The notes under the pieces: model-generated
What the model saw: only the letters and a program-made list of their open reading frames with translations
The model's database searches: none
What the model was told of the DNA's origin: nothing
Position numbers and translations under genes: made by a program
Assembly (NCBI RefSeq): GCF_020166415.1
Contig: NZ_JAIQXV010000002.1
Coordinates: 62,001 to 126,000 of the forward strand
Direction: 5' to 3'
Origin: Deinococcus multiflagellatus
Lineage (GTDB): Bacteria; Deinococcota; Deinococci; Deinococcales; Deinococcaceae
DNA: 64,000 nucleotides
Shown here: one piece after another, positions 20,120 to 31,674 of the stretch
Layout of the letters: each line of letters begins with the position of its first letter
Numbering within the stretch: position 1 is the stretch's first letter

Positions 20120-21643
20120 TCAGGGCAAGGCGTGCAGGGTCAGTGGGCCCAGCACGCGCGCCCAGACATCCGCCTTGTCGCGCGCGCCTTCCAGGTCCAG
20201 GGGCGTGGCACCGCTGACGGTCAGGCGCCAGCCTCCACCCCGGCGGTCCAGGGCTTCAATCTGCACCCCGCCCGCGTGCGAGCGATCCAGGCCGTCGGCC
20301 ACGCGCAGCACGGCCACCAGCCGGGTCAGCAGGGCCTGTTCGGGGGCCGAGAGCGCGGCGAACTCCGGGTGGGTGGTTTTGGGCGCACTCTTGCGGTGGT
20401 AGCGCGCCAGCAAGGCAATCCACTCGATCTCGCGCGGGGTAAAACCGCGCAGCTCGGCGTGGCGGATCAGGTAGGCGCTGTGTTTGTGGTGGGCGCTCTG
20501 GGCCACAATCTGTCCCACCTCGTGCAGCGCCCCGGCCGCCGTGAGCAGGCTGCGGGCCTCGCCCTCCGGGCCAAATGATTCGCCCGCCGCCTGCAGGCCG
20601 GCCAGCAGCCCCCGGGCCAGCGCCGCCACCTGCCGGGCGTGCGACAGGTTCGCCCCAAAACGCTCGGCGGTGCCCAGCACACTGCGCTGCCGGGCGCTGA
20701 TGGACGACTGGTAGGCCTGCAGACGCGTGAGTTCCTCGATCAGCATGCCCTCGCGCAGCGCCCCCTCGCTCACCGTGACCTCGGCAGCGCCTAGCAACGC
20801 CAGCGCCGCGTGCAGGGTGGCCAGCCCAGCCACGATGGTGTCGGCCCGGCGTTCCAGGCCCGGCAGGCGGGCGCGCGCAGCCGAGCGCAGGCCGCGCACC
20901 TGTTCCAGCAGGGCCCCCAGTTCGGCCAGCGAGAAGCGCGTGCCGTTCACGCTCTGCGCGTGTTCGCCCCGCCGCGCCAGGATCGCCACAGCGGCGGCTT
21001 CGGCGGTGCCGCTGGAGAGCACCACCCGCGTGCCGGCCCGCACCCGGAAGCGCGCGGCGTGCGGCGCCAGCGCGTCCTGCACCGCCGCGCGCAGGGCCGA
21101 CAGTTCGCGCCGCCCCGGCGTTTCGGTGGGCACATGGGCCCGGGTCATGCGAATGGCGCCCAGGGGCAGGCTCAGCACGTCTCGGGCACGCGCCGCGTCG
21201 CCGCGCACGAATTCCAGGCTGCCGCCCCCCAGGTCCAGCAGCACGTTGTCGGGGCCCAGTTCCACGGCGTGGGCCGCGCCCAGGTAGGTCAGTTCGCCTT
21301 CGCGCTCGCCGCTGATGATGGCCGGGTACACCCCGGTGCGCGCCAGCATCCGCGCCGCCACCGCCGCGCCGTTGGGGGCCTCGCGCAGGGCGCTGGTGGC
21401 GTACACATGCACCTCGGGCACGCCCGCACTGGCGGCCAGGGCCCGGAACCGGGTCAGCGCCGACGACAGGCGGTCCTCGCCTTCCGGGGTCAGGTTGCCC
21501 GCCGCGTCCAGGCACTCGCCCAGGCGGGTGCGGTCTTTCAGGGCGTCCAGCACGCGGTAGCCGCCGGCCTCGCCGGCGGTCATGGCCTCGGCGATCAGCA
21601 GATGGCTGGAATTGGTGCCCACATCCGCCACCGCGACCCTCAT
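20120..21643 (-). CDS. Ppx/GppA phosphatase (exopolyphosphatase family)
   Basis: 507 residues. The family removes phosphate from polyphosphate chains or from pppGpp, linking phosphate stores and stringent response. ASKHA-fold motifs: AVADVGTNSSHLLIAE (phosphate 1), NVLLDLGGGSLEFV (phosphate 2) and VLSSGTAEAAA. A C-terminal HD-like domain follows (LTAAGALHEVGQIV, HHKHSAYLIRHAEL). ATG at 21643 chosen for the family-typical start MRVAVADVGTNS and AGGAG about 9 nt upstream. Whether it prefers polyP or pppGpp cannot be read from sequence. Confidence 0.93.
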   Translation of the reverse strand: MRVAVADVGTNSSHLLIAEAMTAGEAGGYRVLDALKDRTRLGECLDAAGNLTPEGEDRLSSALTRFRALAASAGVPEVHVYATSALREAPNGAAVAARMLARTGVYPAIISGEREGELTYLGAAHAVELGPDNVLLDLGGGSLEFVRGDAARARDVLSLPLGAIRMTRAHVPTETPGRRELSALRAAVQDALAPHAARFRVRAGTRVVLSSGTAEAAAVAILARRGEHAQSVNGTRFSLAELGALLEQVRGLRSAARARLPGLERRADTIVAGLATLHAALALLGAAEVTVSEGALREGMLIEELTRLQAYQSSISARQRSVLGTAERFGANLSHARQVAALARGLLAGLQAAGESFGPEGEARSLLTAAGALHEVGQIVAQSAHHKHSAYLIRHAELRGFTPREIEWIALLARYHRKSAPKTTHPEFAALSAPEQALLTRLVAVLRVADGLDRSHAGGVQIEALDRRGGGWRLTVSGATPLDLEGARDKADVWARVLGPLTLHALP

Positions 21644-21700
21644 GCCCGGCGCTCCTGAACCTGCGTGTTCATGGGCTGCAGGGTAGCGTGAAGGGAAAGG

Positions 21701-21770
21701 GGCCATGGGCTTTGGGCCATGAGCCATGGGGGGGGTTCCCTCATGGCTCATGGCCCAGAGCTCATGGCCT
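21701..21770. repeat. CATGGCTCATGGCC-type palindromic repeat, copy 3
   Basis: GGCCATGGGC-TTT-GGGCCATGAGCCATG then CTCATGGCTCATGGCCCAGAG: complementary arms around GGGGGGTTCCC. Same family as 12431 and 13491. Confidence 0.7.
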
Positions 21771-21778
21771 GTCTGTCT

Positions 21779-22810
21779 TCAGGCCAGCTTCAGTTGCCAC
21801 TCGGTGAAGGTGGACCACGGCGTAAAGCCCAGGGTCACGTTGATGCCGAGCATGGCGGCGTTCTCGTGGGCGTTGTTGGTCTGCACCCAGCGTGCGCCCG
21901 GCACGGTGGCCAGGATGTGCTCCAGCATGGCGGCCTTGACCCATTTGCCCAGGCCCTGGCCCCGCGCGCCCGGCCGCACGGCGGTGGCGCCCTGGAACAC
22001 CGGGCCCTGGCGCTCCGGGGTCCAGAAGATCTCGCTGTAGGCGTCCAGCGCGCCCGTGCGGGTGTCTTCAATGGCCATCATGGTGCGGACCTCGCCCGCT
22101 TCCTCAATCATGGCGTCCCAGGCGCGGATCATTTCGGGGGTAATGCGCCAGTCGTCCTGCTCCAGGTCGCCCTTGGGGGCCGTGTTCATCACCATCATCA
22201 TGTCGGCGGCGCGGTCCAGGTACGCGTCGGGCACGGTGGTCCACAGGTGCAGGCGGTAGGGGTCGCCTTCGGGGCGCCCCTGCCAGCGGGCCAGCAGGTC
22301 ACGGTCCAGCCCAGAGAGGGGCAGGCGGCTCTGGCGCATGGGCAGCGCGGCCTGGGCGCCGGTGGCCTGCGCAAAGGCCTCGCCGGCAGGCACGCGGCTG
22401 GTGGTCCCGAAGGTCAACACGGTGCGGCCGGCCTGCATGGCCATGTCACGCAGTTGCCCGCCCAGGGTGCGGCCCAGGCCCTGACGACGCGCCTGCGGGG
22501 CCACCACCAGCCGGGCGTGGGCCATGTGGGTGTTCTGTTCGGTGTCGTATTCCAGGCAGCCCCAGGCCAGGGCCTGCGCGCCTTGCCACACCACGAGGTG
22601 GTGCTTGCGTTCGGTGGGCAGCTGGTGGCTCAGGCCCACGGCTTCCTGTTCTGGGATCAGGGGTGGGTCTTCGGGATTGGCGTAGGCAAAGCTGTCGGCC
22701 AGCAGGCGGCCCACGGCCAGTTTCTGTTCGGGCGTGGCACTGGCCGGGTCAAAGAGGCTGACTGGCCAGGCGCCAGCGTTCAGATCGGGCAGGGGAAGCG
22801 TGGAGGTCAT
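21779..22810 (-). CDS. Tandem GNAT acetyltransferase
   Basis: 343 residues with two GNAT folds. The N-terminal one has the acetyl-CoA loop [20 protein letters not shown]; the C-terminal one has [20 protein letters not shown] and ends with [17 protein letters not shown]. Such double-GNAT proteins resemble mycothiol synthase in layout, but here a bacillithiol producer is more likely, so the acceptor is unknown. ATG at 22810 follows CACACT by 6 nt, near the -10 spacing seen in leaderless genes. The longer upstream frame runs antisense through the DUF99 gene and is not used. Confidence 0.88.
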   Translation of the reverse strand: MTSTLPLPDLNAGAWPVSLFDPASATPEQKLAVGRLLADSFAYANPEDPPLIPEQEAVGLSHQLPTERKHHLVVWQGAQALAWGCLEYDTEQNTHMAHARLVVAPQARRQGLGRTLGGQLRDMAMQAGRTVLTFGTTSRVPAGEAFAQATGAQAALPMRQSRLPLSGLDRDLLARWQGRPEGDPYRLHLWTTVPDAYLDRAADMMMVMNTAPKGDLEQDDWRITPEMIRAWDAMIEEAGEVRTMMAIEDTRTGALDAYSEIFWTPERQGPVFQGATAVRPGARGQGLGKWVKAAMLEHILATVPGARWVQTNNAHENAAMLGINVTLGFTPWSTFTEWQLKLA

Positions 22811-22903
22811 GGGGGCAGTGTGACCCCTGGGGGTCAGAGGAACATGCGCCGGATGGCGGAGGGGGGCGTAAGCAAAGGCGGTCTCGCTTTTTAAGTTGCT
22901 CGC

Positions 22904-22923
22904 GGTTGATCCCTGGATCAACC
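22904..22923. repeat. Short perfect hairpin upstream of the DUF99 gene
   Basis: GGTTGATCC-CT-GGATCAACC, 9-bp stem with 2-nt loop, embedded in a looser outer stem. No T-tract. Lies in the 255-bp gap between the divergent GNAT and DUF99 genes. Confidence 0.5.
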
Positions 22924-23065
22924 GGGCGAAGCGAGGAGCGAAAACAGGGCCTCGCCCCAGGAATGGAAACGTTTCTGCTCTGCGCTCTTCTGAAACGGTG
23001 GCATGGGGGAGGTGCGAGGCCCTTCGCTGCCCGGTCCGGTTTGCGGCTGCGACATACTGCGCGGC

Positions 23066-23620
23066 GTGTTCGCCCACGCCATCGGCTTTGACGACGCGCC
23101 GTTTGACCGCGCCCACCGGGGCAACGTGCCGGTGATTGGCGCCGTGTACGCCCGCACCACCCTGCACGCCGTGGTGCGCGGGCACGTGCGCCGCGACGGG
23201 CGCAACAGCACCGCCGAACTGGCGCGGCTGGTGGCCCTGTCGCCCGAACACCTGCAGCTGGTGCTGCTGCAGGGCATTGCGCTGGCAGGCTTCAACGTGG
23301 TGGATCTGCCGGGGCTGCATGTGGCGACGGGTCTGCCCGTGCTGGTGGTGGCCCGAAAGGCCCCGGACCTGGACCGGATTCGCGCGGCGCTGCTGTCGCG
23401 GGTGCCGGGCGGCGCGCGCAAGTGGCGCCTGATCGAGGCCGCCGGGCCGATGGAACCCTGCGGCGGCGTGTACGTGCAGCGCGTGGGCCTGACCCTGGCC
23501 CAGGCCGAGGCCGCCCTGCACACCTTCACGGTGACCGGCCGGGTGCCGGAACCGCTGCGCGCCCCACATCTCATCGCCCGCGCGCTGGTCCAGGGGCACA
23601 GCCGGGGCGGCCGAGCGTAG
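23066..23620 (+). CDS. DUF99 family protein
   Basis: 184 residues. DUF99 proteins are common in archaea and some bacteria and have no proven function; they share an endonuclease V-related fold. Conserved features are present: [10 protein letters not shown] near the N-terminus, [29 protein letters not shown] and [14 protein letters not shown] at 23066 was chosen because it begins the conserved domain and has CATACT 7 nt before it; the ORF could open 21 codons earlier but without signals. Divergent from the GNAT gene. Confidence 0.85.
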   Translation: MFAHAIGFDDAPFDRAHRGNVPVIGAVYARTTLHAVVRGHVRRDGRNSTAELARLVALSPEHLQLVLLQGIALAGFNVVDLPGLHVATGLPVLVVARKAPDLDRIRAALLSRVPGGARKWRLIEAAGPMEPCGGVYVQRVGLTLAQAEAALHTFTVTGRVPEPLRAPHLIARALVQGHSRGGRA

Positions 23621-23792
23621 GGGTCGGCCGGATCAGGGGCGCTGCTGTGCCCACCTCAACCCCCACCGAACTTGACCAAGTCCTCTGGATTCTCAGCCAC
23701 CGGGGCCAGCACATTTACCGTCTGCTGAACTGTGAATGTTCCCGTCAGGTGGCGTCAGCACGGCGTCATGCGGGCCGGGCACACTGCCAGGC

Positions 23793-24893
23793 ATGAAGAA
23801 GAACTCGACCGTCACCGCCCTGCTGGCCCTCGGCACCGCTACCACCCTCAGCGTGGCGGGCGCGCAGGCCAAGATCAGTGCGCAGAGCATCATCGTCAAC
23901 CCCACCCAGCCCGACCTGTCCGTGAGCGTGCGCGTGGACAAGGACCCCAGCGGCAACAGCAACCCGGCCTACCGCGTGGGCGAGAACATCACTGTGAGCG
24001 CCACGGTCAACCGCGACGCCTACGTCTACCTGTTCAACGTGAACCCCGACGGCACCGTGGACCAGGTGCTGCCCAACCGCCTGAGCGGCGAGAACTTCGT
24101 CAAGGCGAACACCACCAAGAGCTTCCCGGCGCCCGGCGACAACTTCACCTACTCGGTGGAAGGCCCGGTCGGCCAGAACAAGGTGCTGGCCCTGGCCAGC
24201 CTGACCCCGCTGAACCTCGACCAGATCAGCTCCTTCCGCACGGCCCAGGACCAGTTCGCCACCGTGAGCACCCAGGGCGGGCAGACCGGGCTGGCGCAGG
24301 CCCTGAGCATCGTGGTCAACCCCCTGCCTCAGAACAGCTGGGTGAGTGACACCGCCTTCTACACCGTGGCCGCGCAGACCCCGGTGAGCACCGGCAGCCT
24401 GTTCGTGGGCACCAACGTGGCGGGCGCCACCGTGATCCTCAACGGCCAGCGCCTGGGCGGCGCCAACGTGACCTACAGCAACCTGCGCCCCGGCACCTAC
24501 CCCGTGCGGGTGCAGGCCCCCGGTTTCGCTGACTTCAGCTCCACCGTGACCGTGCGTGCGGGCACGACCACCAACCTGAACGTGGAATTTGCCCAGCCCC
24601 TGAGTGTGGCCCCGGCGCCCGTGAACACCGGCAACGGCGTGCTGGACTTTATCGGCAACCTGCTGGGCGCCATTGCGGGCACCCAGCTGCAGGACCCCGC
24701 CCGCAGCGCCTACGACCAGAAGGTGCGTGAACTGCAGGCCGACGGCTACGCGCTGCAGCAGAGCCGCACCACCGGCACCGGCTACAGCGGCACCCTGGTG
24801 CGCGGCGCCAGCACCGTCACCCTGACCGTGGACCGGGGCGCCAACCGCACCGTGCGCGTGAACGTGAGCGAAACGACGACGTACCGCTACTGA
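23793..24893 (+). CDS. Exported DUF4384-PEGA protein
   Basis: 366 residues. Signal peptide ends near VAGAQA. Residues about 25-190 form a DUF4384 domain (SAQSIIVNP, YRVGENITVSATVNRDAYVY, FNVNPDGTVDQVLPNR), a beta-sandwich found in bacterial surface-stress and lipid-linked proteins. Residues about 205-275 are a PEGA domain (GATVILNGQRLGGANVTYSN). The C-terminal part repeats a Thr-rich pattern. A paralog without the PEGA part lies at 36351-36941. CACACT lies 7 nt before the ATG. Function unknown, probably envelope structure. Confidence 0.88.
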   Translation: MKKNSTVTALLALGTATTLSVAGAQAKISAQSIIVNPTQPDLSVSVRVDKDPSGNSNPAYRVGENITVSATVNRDAYVYLFNVNPDGTVDQVLPNRLSGENFVKANTTKSFPAPGDNFTYSVEGPVGQNKVLALASLTPLNLDQISSFRTAQDQFATVSTQGGQTGLAQALSIVVNPLPQNSWVSDTAFYTVAAQTPVSTGSLFVGTNVAGATVILNGQRLGGANVTYSNLRPGTYPVRVQAPGFADFSSTVTVRAGTTTNLNVEFAQPLSVAPAPVNTGNGVLDFIGNLLGAIAGTQLQDPARSAYDQKVRELQADGYALQQSRTTGTGYSGTLVRGASTVTLTVDRGANRTVRVNVSETTTYRY

Positions 24894-24930
24894 GGCGATG
24901 GTCGAAGGGTAATGGTTGATGGTTGAACAG

Positions 24931-24960
24931 CAGGGCCCCTGGAACGTTCCGGGGGCCCTG
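24931..24960. terminator. Bidirectional terminator hairpin
   Basis: CAGGGCCCCT-GGAACGTTCC-GGGGGCCCTG, nearly a full palindrome, between two convergent genes. Preceded by ATGGTTGATGGTTGA repeats resembling those at 57050-57112. Confidence 0.8.
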
Positions 24961-24971
24961 TTCGTGTGGCG

Positions 24972-26690
<1,719 letters not shown>

Positions 26691-26820
26691 GCCCGCGAGT
26701 GTACTGCGCGCCCCACGTGGGCCGGCCCCGCACCGGAGACTGCCGCCGCGTTCCTGTTCGGGCCCAGCGGACGCGGGGTCAGGGACGGGCAGCAGGCCGC
26801 TGCGCCCTGGGCTGTCCCCC

Positions 26821-27693
26821 TTACTCGCTGGGGGCTGGGCGGGGCCCCTTGCCGGGCCGCCCCTGGGGCCGCCCGCCTTCAGGCAGCGCGCGCACCTCGG
26901 CGTCGGTCATGCGGCGCAGGTCGGCGGCGGGCACGTTCTGCAGCAGGCCCTGATCGGTCGCCACGTCCACCGTGCCGCTGAGGGGATGCAGCTTGGTCAC
27001 CTTGCCGCAGGCCCCCGAGCCCTCGTGGCAGACCTTGGCGTTCTTGCGCGGCAGGTCCTTGAGGAGTTCAAGGTACTGGGTGTGCTCAAACTGCAGGCAG
27101 CACAGCAGGCGCCCGCAGGGCCCCGAGAGCTTTTCCGGGTTCAGCGGCAACTGCTGGTCGCGCGCCATGCGAATGCTGACCGGCGCGAAGTCCTGCAGGT
27201 GCGTGGACGAACAGTTCTCGCGCCCGCAGGCCCCCAGCGTGCCGATCATCTGCGCCTGCTCGCGCGGGCCCACCGCCGCAAAGTTCACGCGGGCGCGGGT
27301 GTGGGCGCGTACCTCGCCAATCAGGCTGCTCAGTTCAATGCGCTCGTCGGCGCTGTAGCTGACCGTCACGAGGCTCTCGTCCAGCGTGAATTCTGCGGCC
27401 ACCACCTTCACCGGCAGGCTGCGCTGTCGGGCGCGGGCGCGCAGCAACCATTTCAGGTCCTCGCCCGCGCGGTGCAGGTCTTCCCAGCGGCTCAGGTCCT
27501 CGGGGGTGGCGGCGCGCAGCACGGCGCCGTAGCGTTCCTGGGCGAGCGGCTCGCGGGGTTCGCCGCGCACGGTGGCCACCTCCGGGCCGCGCTTGCCCTG
27601 CACCACCACGCGCGTGCCCACAGGGTGCGCCTCCTCGCTCAGCATGGCGTGGAGACGGGGACTGCGCTCAAAGCGGATGGGCAGGACAACCAT
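26821..27693 (-). CDS. PSP1 domain protein, RicT-like regulator
   Basis: 290 residues. PSP1/RicT proteins join RicA and RicF to modulate mRNA processing by RNase Y in Firmicutes. The PSP1 core is clear ([31 protein letters not shown]) and the cysteine cluster that holds Fe-S in RicT is present ([25 protein letters not shown]). The Pro/Gly-rich tail from about 270 is not conserved. ATG at 27693 follows CATCCT by 7 nt; the longer frame upstream lacks support. No RicA or RicF gene in the window. Confidence 0.88.
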   Translation of the reverse strand: MVVLPIRFERSPRLHAMLSEEAHPVGTRVVVQGKRGPEVATVRGEPREPLAQERYGAVLRAATPEDLSRWEDLHRAGEDLKWLLRARARQRSLPVKVVAAEFTLDESLVTVSYSADERIELSSLIGEVRAHTRARVNFAAVGPREQAQMIGTLGACGRENCSSTHLQDFAPVSIRMARDQQLPLNPEKLSGPCGRLLCCLQFEHTQYLELLKDLPRKNAKVCHEGSGACGKVTKLHPLSGTVDVATDQGLLQNVPAADLRRMTDAEVRALPEGGRPQGRPGKGPRPAPSE

Positions 27694-27850
27694 TCGCTGC
27701 AGGATGTCACGGCCAGCCCGGGGCCGTCGAGACGCGAGGCACAAAGGGGCGTGGGAAGTGGGGGTTTGGGCGGCCAGGGGCCCGTTCCCTTTACCAACAA
27801 GCGGGGGCTGGTCGCGGTGTGCGCCAGCCCCCACAGCATTGCCCCGAAGC

Positions 27851-28228
27851 TCAGTGGCGCTCGGCCAGGACCTCAATTTCCACCCGCACGTCGCGCGGGA
27901 GCCTCGCCACCTGCACGGTGCTGCGGGCGGGGTAGGGCGCGCGGAAATGCGCCTCGTAGACCGCGTTCATGGCGGCAAACTCGTTCATGTCGGCCAGGAA
28001 CACGGTCGTTTTCACCACCCGGTCCAGATCGGTGCCCGCAGCGGTCAGCACGGCCCTGAGGTTGGCGATCACCTGTTCGGTCTGTTCGGTGATGCCGCCC
28101 TCGACCAGTTCGCCACTCGGGGTCAGCGGAATCTGGCCGCTGGTCACCACGAGGTTGCCGAAGGTCACGGCCTGGCTGTAGGGCCCGATGGCCGCGGGGG
28201 CACTGTCCGTCTGCACAATCTCTTTCAT
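27851..28228 (-). CDS. ridA: RidA family enamine/imine deaminase
   Basis: 125 residues, full length. RidA hydrolyses reactive 2-aminoacrylate and related enamines released by PLP enzymes. Conserved motifs: [35 protein letters not shown], and [19 protein letters not shown] with the substrate-binding Arg and Glu. ATG at 28228 stands 6 nt after TATGCT (28235-28240), leaderless. Confidence 0.95.
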   Translation of the reverse strand: MKEIVQTDSAPAAIGPYSQAVTFGNLVVTSGQIPLTPSGELVEGGITEQTEQVIANLRAVLTAAGTDLDRVVKTTVFLADMNEFAAMNAVYEAHFRAPYPARSTVQVARLPRDVRVEIEVLAERH

Positions 28229-28271
28229 GCCCCGAGCATACCGGGCCGTGGTTTGCAGGCGCGCCCCTACC

Positions 28272-29330
28272 CTAGGGCCGCGACTCGCGCACCGGCAGTT
28301 CGGCCACCCGCGCCTGGGCGGGCAGGGCGGCGCTGGGAGCGCCCAGGGTCGGCGGGGGGCGCCCCACCGCACGCTGGCCCACCATAATGGCCAGCAGCAG
28401 CACGGTGCCCGATAGCCCGATGGGCACCCGGCTTTCGGGCGCCAGCATGATGCCCAGCAGCGTGAAATACGCCACCATCAGCAGCAGGTACGTGGCGAGG
28501 CTGTTGCCGCGCTGGGCGCTGAGCAGGGCGTCCACGTAAACCGGCCCGTCTTCGCGGCGGTGGGGCAGTGTGTAACCGGGCAGGCGTCCGGCGCGCTGGA
28601 TATCCACAATCAGGGCCGTGATGTTGTCGGGCCCGCCCTCGTCGTTGGCGGCATTGACCAGCAGCCGGGCCGTGGCCTCCGGCGACAGGGGCCGCGAGAG
28701 CAGGCCCAGCAGGACCTGATCGGTCACCACGCCGCTCAGGCCATCGGTGCACAGCAGCAGGCGGTCGCCGGCCTGCACCGCCAGGCCAAAGAGTTCCAGC
28801 CGCACCCGCTCCTCGCCGCCCAGCGCGTTGCTGACCACGCTGCGCCACTGGTGGTCACGCGCCTCGTCCTCGGTCATGAGGCCCTGGCGCACCTGCTCGG
28901 CCACCCAGGAGTGGTCGTCGGTGAGGCGGTGCAGTTCGCCGCCGCGCAGCAGGTAGGCGCGCGAGTCGCCCACATGGGCCAGCAGCGCCGCGCCCCGGTC
29001 CACCAGGGCGGCGAGCAGCGTGGTGCCCATGCCCACGTACTCGCCGACCGCGTGGCGCAGCACCGCCATATTCGCGGCCTGCACCGCATTGGCCAGCCGC
29101 ACGGGCGGGGTGCCCCGGCTGTCCAGGTAGGCCTGGCTCAGCGCGTCCAGGGCGAGGTTGGCCGCCAGTTCTCCGGCCGCGTGGCCGCCCATGCCGTCGG
29201 CCACCGCGTACAGGCCCCCGTGCGGCAGGTCCAGCGCCAGCGCGGCATCCTGATTGACCCCGCCCTGCCGCTGACGGCCCACATCGGTCAGCAGGCCCGA
29301 CGTGAGCGAGGGCGTCGCGGAAGCGCGCAT
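28272..29330 (-). CDS. PP2C-type serine/threonine phosphatase with C-terminal membrane segments
   Basis: 352 residues. Metal-dependent phosphatase opposing Ser/Thr kinases. PP2C motifs in order: [42 protein letters not shown] and [12 protein letters not shown], covering residues about 10-240. Two hydrophobic helices (about 275-320) should anchor it to the membrane, followed by a Pro/Ala-rich tail. ATG at 29330 lies 6 nt after TATATT (29337-29342); the GTG in frame 18 bases upstream would overlap that -10 box and is rejected. No kinase is adjacent. Confidence 0.93.
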   Translation of the reverse strand: MRASATPSLTSGLLTDVGRQRQGGVNQDAALALDLPHGGLYAVADGMGGHAAGELAANLALDALSQAYLDSRGTPPVRLANAVQAANMAVLRHAVGEYVGMGTTLLAALVDRGAALLAHVGDSRAYLLRGGELHRLTDDHSWVAEQVRQGLMTEDEARDHQWRSVVSNALGGEERVRLELFGLAVQAGDRLLLCTDGLSGVVTDQVLLGLLSRPLSPEATARLLVNAANDEGGPDNITALIVDIQRAGRLPGYTLPHRREDGPVYVDALLSAQRGNSLATYLLLMVAYFTLLGIMLAPESRVPIGLSGTVLLLAIMVGQRAVGRPPPTLGAPSAALPAQARVAELPVRESRP

Positions 29331-29460
29331 GAGACCAATATAAGCCACGGGCCGCGCCCGTTTGCCGCCGGGGGCGCAAAGGCCGTGGGGCCAGCGGGCG
29401 TGCTGCCGTTGAACAGACCCCTGCAGCGGTCACGGCGGCAGGCCGCCCCACCCCGGGGGC

Positions 29461-29886
29461 CTAGCTTTCGTCGCGGCCCAAAGCGGCGGGCTGGGTGCGC
29501 AGCCAGCCCAGCAGGGCCTCGGCACTGGCGGGGTTGGTCGCCAGGGGCACGTCATGGACATCGCACAGGCGTACCAGGGCCGTGACATCGGGTTCGTGGG
29601 GCTGGGCGGTCAGGGGATCACGGAAGAAGAACACGGCCAGCACCTCGTCCTGGGCCAGCCGTGCGCCGATCTGCTGGTCGCCGCCCAGCGGTCCAGAGAG
29701 CACCCGCTCGATGGTCAGGCCCGTCTGTTTTTCCAGCAGGCCGCCCGTGGTGCCGGTGGCCACCAGATGAAAGCGGCCCAGCACTTCGCGGTGGGCCAGG
29801 GTAAAGAGGGCCAGTTCCAGTTTCTTCTTGTCATGGGCGATCAGGGCGACCTGACGGCGGCTGGAGGGCGGCGGGGCAGCGGTCAT
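29461..29886 (-). CDS. mgsA: Methylglyoxal synthase
   Basis: 141 residues. Converts dihydroxyacetone phosphate to methylglyoxal and phosphate, a bypass of lower glycolysis under phosphate limitation. Motifs match: [37 protein letters not shown], and [17 protein letters not shown] with the catalytic Asp residues. Length is normal. CACAAT precedes the ATG by 6 nt. Confidence 0.95.
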   Translation of the reverse strand: MTAAPPPSSRRQVALIAHDKKKLELALFTLAHREVLGRFHLVATGTTGGLLEKQTGLTIERVLSGPLGGDQQIGARLAQDEVLAVFFFRDPLTAQPHEPDVTALVRLCDVHDVPLATNPASAEALLGWLRTQPAALGRDES

Positions 29887-30055
29887 GCGGGGATTGTGCC
29901 ACGCCCTGCGGCGAGGGGCACTGGCCCTGCCCAGCGCGGCCAGACGGGGCCAGCAACTTTGGAAGGTGGGTGCCCAGACGGTATCTACAGATCCGGCCCC
30001 TGTTTCCCCCAGCGTCAGTGGATCTCAACCCACGGGAGGACGCGGCGTTCCGCAC

Positions 30056-30943
30056 TCAGGCGGCGTCTTCCACCCGGATGCGGCGGTACAGGGCCTGCAC
30101 CCCGCACCACAGGCCGTAGCACAGTGTGCCCAGGGCCACGGCGCCCAGCAGCACGTTGCCAGCCGGCTGGTCGCGCAGCCACGTCAGCGCCTCGGACACG
30201 CCCACGGCCTCGCGGGCGCGGCCCCGCCACGCGGCCAGCAGGGCAAAGCTGCCAATCACCAGCATCAGCAGCCCGCGCGCCGTAATGCCCATCTGCCCAA
30301 TCTTGACCAGCACGCCGCGCAGGCGCTCGCTGATGTCGTGAAAGGCCATGCGTTTCATGAACTTGGCGCCGTAGGCCACGTACAGCTGGTAGGCCGCCAC
30401 ACCCAGCAGGAACAGCCCTATGGCGGTCAGCAGCAGGCGGCCGGCGGGCAGGTTCAGCACGGCAGCGGCGGCGCGGTCCTCGCTGTTCTGCTGGCGGGTG
30501 GCCGTGCCCAGCAGCGCCAGCCGCGCCGAGAAGAGGGCCAGGCCGGTGTTCGCCACGCCGCTGAGCAGGTAGCCGGCGCGTTTGCCCAGGCCCTTGGGGC
30601 CCGTGCCCTGGTGTTCAGGGTCCAGCAGCGCGCGGATCAGCTGCCACGTGGCGTAGCCCAGCAGGCCGGCGGCCAGCACCCACAGCAGCAGGCTGCCGCC
30701 AGGAATGTCCTGCAGCCGCAGCAGGGCGCCCTGCATGTCGGTGGTGGCCCCGCCCTGGCCCAGCGCCACGCCCAGGGCCAGCAGGCCAACGGCGCTGTAC
30801 ACCACGCCCTTACTGGCGTAGCCCACCCGGGCCAGGAGGTCCAGGCCCGGCGCGGCGTGCCCGGTGACGGCCTGCGCCCCCCGCCGCGCGCCACGTTTGA
30901 CTTCAGAGGCCACCTCCTGGCCCATATTCTTCAGGTCTGCCAT
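30056..30943 (-). CDS. DUF1206 integral membrane protein
   Basis: 295 residues. Three repeats of the two-helix DUF1206 unit, giving six transmembrane segments (for example LARVGYASKGVVYSAVGLLA; GYLLSGVANTGLALFS; GITARGLLMLVIGSFALLAA). The family is widespread and uncharacterised. ATG at 30943 (MADLKNMGQ) is preferred to the further-upstream start because the DUF1206 proteins open with a short polar helix. Nothing in the neighbourhood defines its role. Confidence 0.85.
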   Translation of the reverse strand: MADLKNMGQEVASEVKRGARRGAQAVTGHAAPGLDLLARVGYASKGVVYSAVGLLALGVALGQGGATTDMQGALLRLQDIPGGSLLLWVLAAGLLGYATWQLIRALLDPEHQGTGPKGLGKRAGYLLSGVANTGLALFSARLALLGTATRQQNSEDRAAAAVLNLPAGRLLLTAIGLFLLGVAAYQLYVAYGAKFMKRMAFHDISERLRGVLVKIGQMGITARGLLMLVIGSFALLAAWRGRAREAVGVSEALTWLRDQPAGNVLLGAVALGTLCYGLWCGVQALYRRIRVEDAA

Positions 30944-31097
30944 TGGACCTGTAGTGTGTGTCGCCCGGCCCGCGCGGCGGGTCTGAGGCCCCAGAAGCCG
31001 CCCTTGACCTGACGCGGCGACTTTCTTCATCTTGGCGCGGGGACACAGGCAAACCCCCCGTCGCCAGGGACGGGGGGCAAGGGGCGCGGGGCCGGGC

Positions 31098-31586
31098 TTA
31101 GGGCAGTTCCATCTCGAAGTCAGCGGCGTCTCCCAGGTATTCCGCCATCCAGGCCTTCACGGCGGCCTTGGTGTAGCCCCCGGCGATGGGCATGGTGGAG
31201 TCCAGGTAGTAGGCGCCTTCGTAGATGTACGCCTGGGTGTAGTAGTTGCTGTTCCAGTCGTTCACCAGTTCGGTGTCCAGGCTGTCCTCGTCGTCGCTGT
31301 AGTCCCACGACAGGCTGGCGGTGGCGCGGCTGCAGGTGTTGGCCTTGCAGCCACTGAGCCACACGGTGACCTCGTAGTCGCCGGCCATGACCGTCATGCT
31401 GGGGTCGCTGTCAGGGTCGGCGGGCTTCAGGGTCACCTTATAGCCGGCGTCGCGCAGGGCGGCGGCCATGGCGGCCGGTGTGGCGGGCTGCACCTGCGAG
31501 GCCGTGGGCGCCCCGGCGCCGCCGGCCAGGGCAGCGCCAGACAGAGCAGAAAGCAGGAAGGCCGCCGACAGAAGTTTTTTCGTCAT
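31098..31586 (-). CDS. Exported YbjN-like protein
   Basis: 162 residues. Signal peptide with cleavage near ALAGG. The mature part resembles the YbjN sensory-regulator family: MAAALRDAGYKVTLKPADPD, a beta strand pair, then VNDWNSNYYTQAYIYEGAYY and a C-terminal helix AVKAWMAEYLG. Two cysteines (GCKANTC) could form a disulfide. ATG is 5 nt after TACTGT (31592-31597). Divergent from the NadM-Nudix gene. Confidence 0.82.
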   Translation of the reverse strand: MTKKLLSAAFLLSALSGAALAGGAGAPTASQVQPATPAAMAAALRDAGYKVTLKPADPDSDPSMTVMAGDYEVTVWLSGCKANTCSRATASLSWDYSDDEDSLDTELVNDWNSNYYTQAYIYEGAYYLDSTMPIAGGYTKAAVKAWMAEYLGDAADFEMELP

Positions 31587-31674
31587 GCCTTACAGTACGA
31601 CGCCGGGTCGGCAAATGTGAGCAACTTTAGAATGGGTCAAGAGCTCACGCGGCTCATGAAGGAGGGTGCATACC